6,031 nt of DNA from CAWHOW01 sp050013795 (GCA_050013795.1 JBEKEO010000193.1:1-6031), one strand, 5' to 3'; numbered from the stretch's first letter, positions 1-5,930 are shown. Notes: a model not told the origin generated them from the sequence alone. Made by a program: numbers and translations.

Positions 1-118
1 TCTTCATCTCCCGATCGCTCCATCGCATCTTCTCCCCTTCCCACATTCTCACTTTCTCCTATTCCTGACTGATGACTGCCTCCTGCCGCTGCCTACTTCT
101 TCATCTCCCCCTCTTCTC
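1..118. repeat. Pyrimidine-rich interspersed repeat array (locus 1, cut by window start)
   Basis: The + strand is almost purely C/T-rich, so the - strand, which is the coding strand of the adjacent ATPase gene, is purine-rich. The stretch at about 50-112, including ATTCCTGACTGATGACTGCC, recurs almost exactly at the end of the second unit of the array near 3880-3940. The first bases, TCTTCATCTCCC, match the end of that same unit, so the window appears to open inside a tandem array with a period of about 100 bp here. No protein is supported. Its position is 3' of a leftward gene, as at locus 3. Function is unknown. Confidence 0.8.
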
Positions 119-146
119 TTTCAATATTTCACACCCTTCCTTAGTA

Positions 147-207
147 ATTTTTCTGTCAGGCTGAGCCGTTCCGCTCTTGCGGAACGTGTCGAAGTCGACA
201 GAAAAAT
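147..207. repeat. Nested palindrome, possible bidirectional terminator
   Basis: An outer perfect 11-bp inverted repeat (ATTTTTCTGTC at 147-157 with GACAGAAAAAT at 197-207) encloses an inner perfect 8-bp hairpin (CGTTCCGC at 167-174, loop TCTT, GCGGAACG at 179-186). The outer arms have a T-tract on one side and an A-tract on the other, so transcripts from either side would end in a stem flanked by U/A tracts. It lies 66 bp past the stop of the leftward ATPase gene and could terminate it. The words GTCAGGCTGAGC and TGTCGAAG resemble a short palindromic repeat common between genes in many environmental genomes; that link is from memory, not from a search. Confidence 0.7.
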
Positions 208-243
208 GATGTTACACTGAGTCCCTCTTTATTTAAATCGCGC

Positions 244-259
244 AAAACTGGCAAGTTTT
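244..259 (-). terminator. Weak A/T-rich hairpin just after the ATPase stop
   Basis: AAAACT and AGTTTT form a 6-bp stem around the loop GGCA, 14 bp beyond the stop of the leftward ATPase gene. The stem is A/T-rich and lacks a clear U-tract on the - strand, so termination is only a possibility. The nested palindrome further on is the stronger candidate. Confidence 0.25.
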
Positions 260-272
260 AGCTTTTCATTCA

Positions 273-1430
273 TCAACCCAGATATTTTTTAATTAATAGA
301 TAGATTTCAGATAATGATGACACTGTAATATTTTTCTTCATTTGCCAACCTTTTTCTGCAGGACAAACGACAATAGTATGAACTGGCTTAATATCATCAA
401 TAGCAATATAAGTGCCTTTTTCAAGTGCAGGTGAAACGCTTGCTTTGCATTCAATTCCCAAATGATTATTACCGTATGTAATAACAAAATCCAGTTCTGC
501 GCCATGGCTTGTCCTGTAAAAGGATATATCTGAATTTGGGAACCTATCTTTTATAAATGACAAAACAATAGATTCCCATAATGAGCCATATACATGATTT
601 CCCAAGAGCTGATTAATGTTATTTATTCCCAGCAATGCATTTATGATGCCGGCATCATTCAAATAAACTTTTGGGGATTTTACAAGCCTTTTACCAATGT
701 TTGATGTGAAGGGAGGAACAAGCTGAACCATAAAAGTGCCCTGTAAAAGTTCTACATAATTACGGATGGTTCCATGACTGACACCAAGCGAGGAACCCAG
801 CTGTGAGAAGTTTATGGTTTGACCGTTATTAAAAGCCAGCATTTGCCATAACCGCCTCATTGTATTTGGAGAAAAACCAGACCAGAGCAACAGGTCTCTT
901 TCAAGAAATGTGGTGATAAATGATTCTCTCCAGTTGAAAGAATCTATTTCATTTTTTTGAAGAATACTTTTAGGAAATCCTCCCCTTACCAGATAATGTG
1001 ATAATTTTATTTTTTCATCCACCTCATCCGGAAGAAATGGTGTTAAATATAAATATCGTATTCTGCCGGCCAGTGTTTCAGATGACTGATGTATCAAGTC
1101 ACGCGAAGCAGAGCCTAAAATAAGAAAATGCGAATTGCCACCCCATTCATCGCATAAGCTTCTTAATAAAGGGAAAAGTTCAGGTTTTCTCTGTATTTCA
1201 TCAATGCATATTAAATTCCCTTTCATGGATGAAAGATAAAAATCAGCATCCTGCAATTTGTCAAGGTCTTTTGGCCTTTCCAGGTCAAGATATATTGATC
1301 TTTTTCTCGTCCTGATGATCTCTTTTGCAAGCGTTGACTTCCCGCACTGCCTTGGTCCCAGTATGACAGTGACTGGATTTGTCCTGATGCTTCTTTTGAG
1401 TTCCTTTTCTATATGCCTTTTATAATACAT
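273..1430 (-). CDS. AAA-type ATP-binding protein with DUF4143-like C-terminal domain
   Basis: This 385-aa protein is a predicted cytosolic P-loop ATPase of the AAA/DUF4143 group, which is usual in size for that family and whose biological role is mostly unknown. Visible motifs are Walker A GPRQCGKST (residues 25-33), Walker B LICIDEIQ (73-80), a sensor-1-like segment FLILGSASRDL (102-112) and ETLAGR with a candidate arginine finger (118-123). A winged-helix-like stretch lies near 200-235. The C-terminal part has VYLNDAGI (255-262), then E286, AELDFVI with D314, and GIECKAS with E327 and K329; this spacing fits a degenerate PD-(D/E)XK nuclease-like fold. The ATG at 1430 is chosen because a matching promoter ends about 14 bp upstream. 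It has no operon partner and no antitoxin-like gene beside it. The family assignment is firm; DNA binding or cleavage is inference. Confidence 0.93.
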   Translation of the reverse strand: MYYKRHIEKELKRSIRTNPVTVILGPRQCGKSTLAKEIIRTRKRSIYLDLERPKDLDKLQDADFYLSSMKGNLICIDEIQRKPELFPLLRSLCDEWGGNSHFLILGSASRDLIHQSSETLAGRIRYLYLTPFLPDEVDEKIKLSHYLVRGGFPKSILQKNEIDSFNWRESFITTFLERDLLLWSGFSPNTMRRLWQMLAFNNGQTINFSQLGSSLGVSHGTIRNYVELLQGTFMVQLVPPFTSNIGKRLVKSPKVYLNDAGIINALLGINNINQLLGNHVYGSLWESIVLSFIKDRFPNSDISFYRTSHGAELDFVITYGNNHLGIECKASVSPALEKGTYIAIDDIKPVHTIVVCPAEKGWQMKKNITVSSLSEIYLLIKKYLG

Positions 1431-1443
1431 TTTCTTTTTTCAG

Positions 1444-1475
1444 CAAAGATACTACAAAAAAACAAACCGTGCAAA
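1444..1475 (-). promoter_or_regulatory. Bacteroidota-type promoter of the ATPase gene
   Basis: On the - strand TATCTTTG (1444-1451) matches the -7 consensus TAnnTTTG, and TTTG (1472-1475) matches the -33 element with a 20-bp spacer. The expected start of transcription lies only about ten bases before the ATG, giving a very short A-rich leader with no Shine-Dalgarno sequence. Confidence 0.7.
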
Positions 1476-1531
1476 TTGATAATTAAATTATAAATTTACA
1501 CGGTAAATTTTCTGATTCTTTAATTTTGAAT

Positions 1532-1555
1532 AAAAAATCCTTGAATTACAGGGAT
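1532..1555 (-). terminator. Leftward terminator-like hairpin in 50-bp repeat copy 1
   Basis: ATCCTTG (1537-1543) and CAGGGAT (1549-1555) pair over 7 bp with one G-T wobble around the loop AATTA. Read on the - strand, the stem is followed at once by TTTTTT, the form of a Rho-independent terminator for leftward transcription. It would block read-through into the ATPase promoter. The stem is short, so strength is uncertain. Confidence 0.45.
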
Positions 1556-1581
1556 ATTAATTTTCGTTATTTGTTTCACGC
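1532..1581. repeat. 50-bp direct repeat, copy 1
   Basis: This segment aligns without gaps to 3175-3224 with about 46 of 50 positions identical. Both copies start with an A-tract, carry a small hairpin and end in TTATTTGTTTCACGC. After the shared end the two loci diverge: copy 1 runs into CGCAAAG repeats and copy 2 into a different C/T-rich stretch. Both copies have the same orientation and bracket the 252-aa gene. Confidence 0.85.
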
Positions 1582-1616
1582 AAAGTACGCAAAGTCCTAA
1601 CGCAAAGACCGCAGAG
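1579..1616. repeat. CGCAAAG short repeat cluster
   Basis: CGCAAAG occurs at 1579-1585, 1588-1594 and 1601-1607, and a variant CGCAGAG at 1610-1616, with spacings of 9, 13 and 9 bp. Similar clusters are common in intergenic DNA of Bacteroidota and other environmental genomes, which I state from general familiarity. There is no sign of coding or of CRISPR structure. Confidence 0.7.
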
Positions 1617-1620
1617 AATT

Positions 1621-1735
1621 TTCGCTTATTCGCCCATTCACTCTACCACCTTCATCGCCCCCTCGCGTTATCGCTCAATCGCTTCGTCTTGCCTTCTCAT
1701 TTTCTCATCTTCCCATTTTCTCAAGTTTCTGATTG
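1621..1735. repeat. Pyrimidine-rich repeat tract (locus 2, degenerate)
   Basis: This C/T-rich tract is in the same orientation as loci 1 and 3. From ATCGCTTCGTCT at 1678-1689 to about 1723 it aligns with 3762-3807 in the tandem array, with roughly five mismatches after the shared 12-mer. The part at 1621-1677 is similar only in words such as TCGCCC and ATCGC. It appears to be a single decayed unit rather than an array. Confidence 0.65.
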
Positions 1736-1771
1736 TAACAATTGACTTAATATATTATGAAATTTCGTCAC

Positions 1772-1963
1772 AGAGAGATTCCTCATTTCTCCGCCTTAGG
1801 CGGATCCATTCGGAATGACATTTATTTATTTTATGGGGAAGGAGTGAAAGGCAAAGGCGCAGGAGATTTGCATCCTGCGAAGCTCCTGCGCCTTTGCCCC
1901 TTTTTATATAATAACACCTTCTGTCATTCCGAATCCCGCTCTTCAGGGATGAGGAAACTCTCT
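1772..1963. repeat. Four-arm palindromic (cloverleaf-like) element, copy 1
   Basis: The outer stem pairs 1772-1786 with 1949-1963 (14 of 15 positions). Inside it a side hairpin TCCGCC-TTA-GGCGGA (1790-1804) is followed by a perfect 13-bp stem, ATTCGGAATGACA (1808-1820) with TGTCATTCCGAAT (1922-1934). That stem encloses a central hairpin with a perfect 16-bp arm (1850-1865 with 1883-1898) that continues imperfectly to the 5-nt loop ATCCT. A last small arm, ATCCC/GGGAT (1933-1937 with 1946-1950), partly competes with the other stems. A reading frame crosses the element on the + strand, but it is produced by the repeat and resembles no protein. No transposase is present, so it is either a non-autonomous MITE-like element or a REP-like sequence. 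Confidence 0.85.
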
Positions 1964-2159
1964 TTCTTATTCCTGTTATTCAAAACGATCAATTTCTATT
2001 TCAATCATTCCCTAAATCCCGATTAAGAAAAAAAAGGAATCTGAAAGCAAAATTAAGAAAGAAAAGCTTTTTTAAAAAACAAAACAAAGTAAAACAAAGA
2101 AAAATGAAGATAAATCATACCTAATCAATTATTTACGTAATTTGTACCAAAGAATTAAT
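1964..2159. other. Non-coding A/T-rich region upstream of the 252-aa gene
   Basis: I see no gene here. From about 2026 the + strand is strongly A-rich, with repeated A-tracts, a 10-bp palindrome AAAAGCTTTT (2062-2071) and a short tandem word AAAACAAAG repeated near 2081-2099. Phased A-tracts of this kind could bend the DNA and act as an upstream promoter element, but that is inference. Confidence 0.5.
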
Positions 2160-2167
2160 TATCTTTG
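2141..2167 (+). promoter_or_regulatory. Probable Bacteroidota-type promoter of the 252-aa gene
   Basis: TATCTTTG (2160-2167) matches the -7 consensus TAnnTTTG exactly. The nearest TTTG (2141-2144) is only 15 bp upstream, shorter than the usual spacing of about 20 bp, so the -33 element is doubtful. The leader would be roughly 40 nt, A/T-rich and without a Shine-Dalgarno sequence. Confidence 0.55.
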
Positions 2168-2215
2168 TGGCATCATAAATAATTAAAAAAAGTATTCACC
2201 AAAAAACTATTAACT

Positions 2216-2974
2216 ATGGCAATAATTGAAAATCCCTTCGGGTTAAAAGGTACCATGCATGGTATGAACATTTACCAATTAAAGGACGGCCGCTGGGCTG
2301 CCCGTAGTGCAGCCTCATCGCCTAGCAAATCCACTATCAAAAATAGTCCTCGCTTTGCAAAGATAAGGGAAAACCGTGCACAATTTGCGACAGCTGGCAA
2401 AGACAGCAAACTGTTGCGCCACGCAGTCTTAGCATCGATTCATCATGCTTTTACAGATTACTTAATAAGCGGCAGATTTACCAAGTATATGCTTGAAATC
2501 ATGAAACTGGACAAAATTAACCCAAGAGGAGAAAGAACGCTTGATGAAGGATTGAAAAGCGCCGAGGGGAAAGCCATTATGAAATCTTTGAATTTCAACA
2601 TAGATGCGGAACTGGGCAAGGTGCTTCTTGCTCCCTGGACAATTGACAGCAGCACCTATACTATCAGCATCCCGAATTTTGTTCCATCGAAGAGCCTGAA
2701 AATTCCAAAAGGAGCCACTCATTTCAGCATCAGGGGCGCGACAGGACATATTGATTTTACAAAAAGAACATACCGGCTGCAACCTACAAATGAAGTAACT
2801 TCCGGAAAAGTGAAAAAGATCGTCCCTGTGCATTTAACTCCCTTGACCAAACCTGAAGGAACAGGTTTTACATTCTTTGTTCTAGGTATAAGATTTTTTA
2901 AAATGGCAAATAATGCACTGCAATCCCTGAACAAAGGAAATCACGATGCCCTTGCCGTAATTGAAGTATTATAA
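2216..2974 (+). CDS. Hypothetical protein, 252 aa, Bacteroidota-type family
   Basis: I cannot assign a function. The N-terminal 70 residues (NPFGLKGTMHGMNIYQLKDG at 6-25, then IKNSPRFAKIRENRAQF at 41-57 and GKDSKLLRHA at 61-70) have the layout of small Bacteroidota hypothetical proteins of the DUF6266-like kind: a glycine-rich GxxxGMxxY stretch, a basic segment, then an N-S-P-x-F..R.N..F helix. That likeness is from memory. Residues 71-135 look helical, with a conserved-looking GER motif (105-107). Residues 136-252 look beta-rich (TYTISIPNFVP, HFSIRGATGHIDF), as in a small beta-sandwich. There is no signal peptide, membrane segment or cysteine. The start is supported by the promoter box 48 bp upstream, and tandem TAATAA stops close the frame. 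It is a single gene between two repeat islands and looks richer in G+C than its surroundings. Confidence 0.85.
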   Translation: MAIIENPFGLKGTMHGMNIYQLKDGRWAARSAASSPSKSTIKNSPRFAKIRENRAQFATAGKDSKLLRHAVLASIHHAFTDYLISGRFTKYMLEIMKLDKINPRGERTLDEGLKSAEGKAIMKSLNFNIDAELGKVLLAPWTIDSSTYTISIPNFVPSKSLKIPKGATHFSIRGATGHIDFTKRTYRLQPTNEVTSGKVKKIVPVHLTPLTKPEGTGFTFFVLGIRFFKMANNALQSLNKGNHDALAVIEVL

Positions 2975-3038
2975 TAAACCGCTTTCAAAATGCTTAAAAT
3001 ACCTGTTTGTCGTCCCGATAGACATTAGTAGGTCTGTG

Positions 3039-3115
3039 GTTATTGGTCAAGGCTGCCAGTTTGGTTTTATGTTAATAGTCTATGGGATTTAAAACTATAA
3101 ACCAAGACCAATAAC
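3039..3115. repeat. Long imperfect inverted repeat downstream of the 252-aa gene
   Basis: GTTATTGGTC (3039-3048) pairs perfectly with GACCAATAAC (3106-3115). Inside, after a 12-nt bulge, TTGGTTTTAT (3061-3070) pairs with ATAAACCAA (3097-3105) with one bulged base. Related words (GGCTGCYA, GACTAT, CTAATAACC) recur at 3122-3148 and could form an alternative pairing with ATAGTC near 3074-3080. It lies 65 bp past the stop, so it may protect or end the transcript, but there is no clear U-tract. The rest of the segment at 2975-3174 holds no gene that I can see, only a 10-bp palindrome ACCAGCTGGT at 3157-3166. Confidence 0.55.
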
Positions 3116-3174
3116 TAAACCGGCTGCTATGACTATAAACTAATAACCTTTTTAAAACCAGCTGGTAGAGAAAC

Positions 3175-3198
3175 AAAAAATCCCTGAATTACAGGGAT
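3175..3198 (-). terminator. Leftward terminator-like hairpin in 50-bp repeat copy 2
   Basis: ATCCCTG (3180-3186) and CAGGGAT (3192-3198) form a perfect 7-bp stem around AATTA. On the - strand it is followed by TTTTTT. It would stop leftward transcription coming from the glycosyltransferase/deacetylase gene before it runs antisense into the 252-aa gene. The wobble change in copy 1 keeps the pairing, which argues that the structure matters. Confidence 0.5.
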
Positions 3199-3224
3199 GC
3201 TAATTTACGTTATTTGTTTCACGC
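3175..3224. repeat. 50-bp direct repeat, copy 2
   Basis: This is the partner of the repeat at 1532-1581, in the same orientation and 1643 bp away. Its last part, TTTCACGCCCTTCCTT (running on to 3232), also matches 127-142 with one mismatch, so a further decayed piece of the same repeat family lies at the left end of the window. The following 3225-3313 contains no gene or structure that I can support. Confidence 0.85.
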
Positions 3225-3314
3225 CCTTCCTTTGTCAGAGTATACTCCGCTTCGTCCCAAAGCAGGAATATAGACTTTTTATAAAATTGTTTCAGGGAAA
3301 TTTTATTTTAAATG

Positions 3315-3494
3315 GAGATTCCTCATTTCTCCGCCAGCCGGCGGATCCATTCGGAATGACAATTATTTATTTTTTGGGAGGGAGGGAAAAGGCGCAGGAG
3401 TTTTGCCTCTTGCAAAACTCCTGCGCCTTTTCCTTTTTTATGCCATAACCATACCTGTCATTCCGAATCCCGCTCTTCAGGGATGAGGAATCTC
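3315..3494. repeat. Four-arm palindromic (cloverleaf-like) element, copy 2
   Basis: This is the best preserved copy. The outer stem GAGATTCCTCAT (3315-3326) with 3483-3494 is perfect over 12 bp. The side hairpin is TCCGCC-AGCC-GGCGGA (3330-3345). The 13-bp stem 3349-3361 with 3456-3468 is perfect and identical to copy 1. The central hairpin has a perfect 22-bp stem (3385-3406 with 3412-3433) around the 5-nt loop CTCTT and is followed by a T-tract, so it could also end rightward transcription. The last arm, ATCCC/GGGAT, spans 3467-3484. A reading frame running through it is a by-product of the repeat. Confidence 0.88.
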
Positions 3495-3550
3495 TCTCTT
3501 CCCAATTTCCCTTCCAGCAGCATTTAATTTTTAATTAAAATCTGAAACAT

Positions 3551-3940
3551 TCTACCTGTCGCCTCCTTTGCCCTTTCGCCCTATCGCTTCGTCTCCCCTT
3601 CTTATTTTCCCACCTTCCCACATTCTCACTCTCGCGCACTCGCCTCTTCTCTCTGTCGCCTTATTTGCATGTCGCACCCTCTCACACTCCCGTCGTCTCA
3701 CTTTCTCCTATTCCTGACTGATGACTGCCTCTTGCCTACTTTTTCATCTCCCTGTCGCCCTATCGCTTCGTCTCCCCTTCTCATTTTCCCATCTTCCCAC
3801 ATTCTCACTCTCGCGCACTCGCCTCTTCTCTCTGTCGCCTTATTTGCGTATCGCACCCTCTCACACTCCCGTCGTCTCACTTTCTCCCATTCCTGACTGA
3901 TGACTGCCTCCTGCCACTGCCTACTTCTTCATCTCCCCCT
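3551..3940. repeat. Pyrimidine-rich tandem array with units of about 180 bp (locus 3)
   Basis: Unit A (3576-3754, 179 bp) and unit B (3755 to about 3939) align with a constant offset of 179 bp and only about six differences over the first 160 bp. Unit B then carries six extra bases near its end (CACTGC). The bases before 3576 look like part of a further unit (TGTCGCCTCCTTTGC against TGTCGCCTTATTTGC in unit A). The + strand is C/T-rich, so the - strand is G/A-rich. The period is not a multiple of three and the frames crossing it are low-complexity, so it is not coding. The last unit ends 4 bp from the stop codon of the leftward fusion gene, so that gene's transcript would run straight into a purine-rich tail. 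Confidence 0.9.
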
Positions 3941-3943
3941 GAT

Positions 3944-5869
3944 TTATTCCTTGCTGACAAACGTGCTTTTTATTATATTCTTAATGTTCTGTGCCAATAA
4001 CTCTTTAATCCAGGGTAAAGGCTTATTGCTCCAACGCTGCGGATGAATTGTAAACATTATCTGATCAGGTAGCTTTTTTGTTGTAATTGCATGGATGATG
4101 TCTTTCGTTGAGTGAAAGGATAAATTGAAAGAAGTAGTTATTTTATCACGGATATTAAATCTTTGCCCATCCCAGCAACGACCGGTATCCGTTAAGTAAA
4201 ATACTTTTGAGAAATCAATGTCAAAATATGGCTCTGCAATAATCCCCAATTTTTTATAATCGTATTTTCTCCAGATATCCTTGCTGTCCCATCTACTCAA
4301 CGGGCTGCCATGCATACAAATGGTTTTTACAGGATATAATTTTCGCAGCTTTTCTAAATTCCTGCAAAAAGAGTCGTAAGCTTTATCAATATCTCCTTTG
4401 CATAAAGTTAAATCTTCATAATGATAACCAATTTCGTGACCCATTTCTGCAATTTCTTTTAAAACAGTTTCATTAAGACTTCTGGGAATAATACGAAAAA
4501 AATAACTGCTCTTAATACCTGATTTATATTCTATTTGAGCTGTTTTTAATGAATTATATGGCAACTCGTCCACATCATGTCTTAGCATAGAGGCTTTTTG
4601 TTTTGGCTGAACAATAAAATCCTTCAAGGTTTGAAATTCATAACCATTCTTCTGTAATGCCTGAATTAAATTATTATAAAGGGATATAGTAAAGTCTCTC
4701 GAAAAGTTTTTACTATAAAATGAGTTGTCACTAATCAGACAGGCATCTTTCTCCGCAATCACTTGTGAACTAACACCAGCCTGAGAAAAACGATTTTGAT
4801 AATCGGGATTTTCTTTTATTATTTTTATACTTTGTGGATAGCTTTCCAGAAACCAGACCATGAAATCCGTTACATTAATCTTATCATCAAGCATATTGTT
4901 TCTTCGTATCTGAAAAACATTTTTCCGATCAGGAAAATTAAGAAGTTCTGTTAATTTTGTTAATACTTTATCATTTTCATCAGGCTTTATTCCGAAGGTG
5001 AGATTGTATTTATGTTCCAACTCTTCAAGAACACTTATCCTGCCCACAAAATCGCTTATGCGGATTGACGGAGTGCCTAACATAGCTGCTTCAACGCTCA
5101 TGCTCTGACTGTCAGAGATCAATAGGTCGGCAAAGCTTAAAAAGTGATGAATGTCGCTTGGGTTAACATTTAAAGAATAATCCTTTAAAATTGTATCCTC
5201 AATTTTAGCTTCTGATGATATTAAAATTTTTCTACCCGTTTTTAAGACCTCTGTTATTATTTTTCTAACTAATGATATATTTAAACCGGTAATTCCAAAG
5301 TCATGGTGTGCCGAATGTTTTGTCAAACGTATAATTACGAATGATTCGTCAAATCCGATTTTATTATGATCAGCCTGAAAAACTGAAGGATGCAGATATC
5401 CAAGTTTCATATAGCCTTTATAACCTGCTTTTTTCCGGGTATATCTTCCAATATTGCATACTTCCGGCGTCAAAATGGTTGTTGTGAAAGGAAATGTTGT
5501 TCTTGCTAAAAAAGGAACGACTTTAAAATCATCTTCAAGAACGGTTATAACCGGAATTCTTCTGATAAAACCTATATGTGCCAGGGAAGGATCGGTTCCG
5601 ATTAATAAATCATATTTTTTTCTTCGGGTAAGCCCGAATATCCGTATATCCCGCTTTATCATGCTAAAGAATATCAATATCTTTTTAGCTCTCCGGCCTT
5701 TAGGCAAAATATTTTGATACCTGAAATTGTCACTTATTAAAAGGTTTTCCAAAACATCTTTCGTCCTTATTATGATATCTATCTGATGCCCTTTGCCCTT
5801 TAACTTTATTATAGATTGTCTCAGGAAAAGATATTGAGAAGGATGCCCGAAATAGACAAGGATGTTCAT
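3944..5869 (-). CDS. DUF354-type glycosyltransferase/epimerase-like domain fused to a polysaccharide-deacetylase-like domain
   Basis: This 641-aa protein joins two enzymes usually encoded separately. Residues 1 to about 360 resemble DUF354, a GT-B-fold group related to UDP-GlcNAc 2-epimerases: a Rossmann-like start MNILVYFGHPSQ, then LIGTDPSLAHIG (89-100), VLEDDFKVVPF (110-120), KLGYLHPSVF (155-164), RLTKHSAHHD (181-190) and ISDSQSMSVEAAMLGTPSIR (251-270). The stretch ENPDYQNRF (353-361) looks like the family's natural end. After a linker without methionine (about 362-390), residues 391-641 resemble a NodB-type deacetylase: MLRHDVDELP (428-437, with D432 and D434), SSYFFRI (454-460), GHEIGYHYED (477-486, with H478 and H483), MHGSPLSRWD (519-528) and TIHPQRW (607-613). 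There is no signal peptide or membrane segment, so it is probably cytosolic and acts on a sugar or glycan precursor. Substrate and reaction are unknown. The ATG at 5869 begins the Rossmann strand directly. I see no convincing -7 box upstream. Confidence 0.88.
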   Translation of the reverse strand: MNILVYFGHPSQYLFLRQSIIKLKGKGHQIDIIIRTKDVLENLLISDNFRYQNILPKGRRAKKILIFFSMIKRDIRIFGLTRRKKYDLLIGTDPSLAHIGFIRRIPVITVLEDDFKVVPFLARTTFPFTTTILTPEVCNIGRYTRKKAGYKGYMKLGYLHPSVFQADHNKIGFDESFVIIRLTKHSAHHDFGITGLNISLVRKIITEVLKTGRKILISSEAKIEDTILKDYSLNVNPSDIHHFLSFADLLISDSQSMSVEAAMLGTPSIRISDFVGRISVLEELEHKYNLTFGIKPDENDKVLTKLTELLNFPDRKNVFQIRRNNMLDDKINVTDFMVWFLESYPQSIKIIKENPDYQNRFSQAGVSSQVIAEKDACLISDNSFYSKNFSRDFTISLYNNLIQALQKNGYEFQTLKDFIVQPKQKASMLRHDVDELPYNSLKTAQIEYKSGIKSSYFFRIIPRSLNETVLKEIAEMGHEIGYHYEDLTLCKGDIDKAYDSFCRNLEKLRKLYPVKTICMHGSPLSRWDSKDIWRKYDYKKLGIIAEPYFDIDFSKVFYLTDTGRCWDGQRFNIRDKITTSFNLSFHSTKDIIHAITTKKLPDQIMFTIHPQRWSNKPLPWIKELLAQNIKNIIKSTFVSKE

Positions 5870-5930
5870 AATAATTTTATATTGATTTTAATAATAACTG
5901 ATGTTACACAAAAAAGTATTTTATCATATT

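Noticed and set aside
273..1430. ATPase as part of a defence or toxin-antitoxin system
   Set aside because: Its neighbours are only repeats and an unrelated hypothetical gene on the other strand; no partner gene is present.
1579..1616. Possible CRISPR repeats (CGCAAAG words)
   Set aside because: The units are 7 bp with spacings of 9-13 bp, far too short for repeats and spacers, and there are no cas genes.
1772..1963. A tRNA or tmRNA gene suggested by the cloverleaf-like fold
   Set aside because: Arm lengths, total length and the absence of T-loop and CCA-like sequence do not fit; the element is also repeated between genes.
1757..2026. An 89-aa reading frame on the + strand
   Set aside because: It runs through palindromic element copy 1; the encoded sequence is a product of the hairpins, with no family likeness and no suitable promoter.
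2458..2934. Three - strand frames inside the 252-aa gene
   Set aside because: They are shadows of the + strand gene, which has a promoter and coherent protein features.
3197..3448. An 83-aa reading frame on the + strand
   Set aside because: It covers the 50-bp repeat and palindromic element copy 2 and is explained by them.
3669..3896. Reading frames of 75 aa (+) and 60 aa (-) in the pyrimidine-rich array
   Set aside because: They are low-complexity translations of a tandem repeat whose 179-bp period is not a multiple of three.
5454..5717. An 87-aa + strand frame inside the fusion gene
   Set aside because: It is antisense to the clear DUF354-like domain and has no supporting features.
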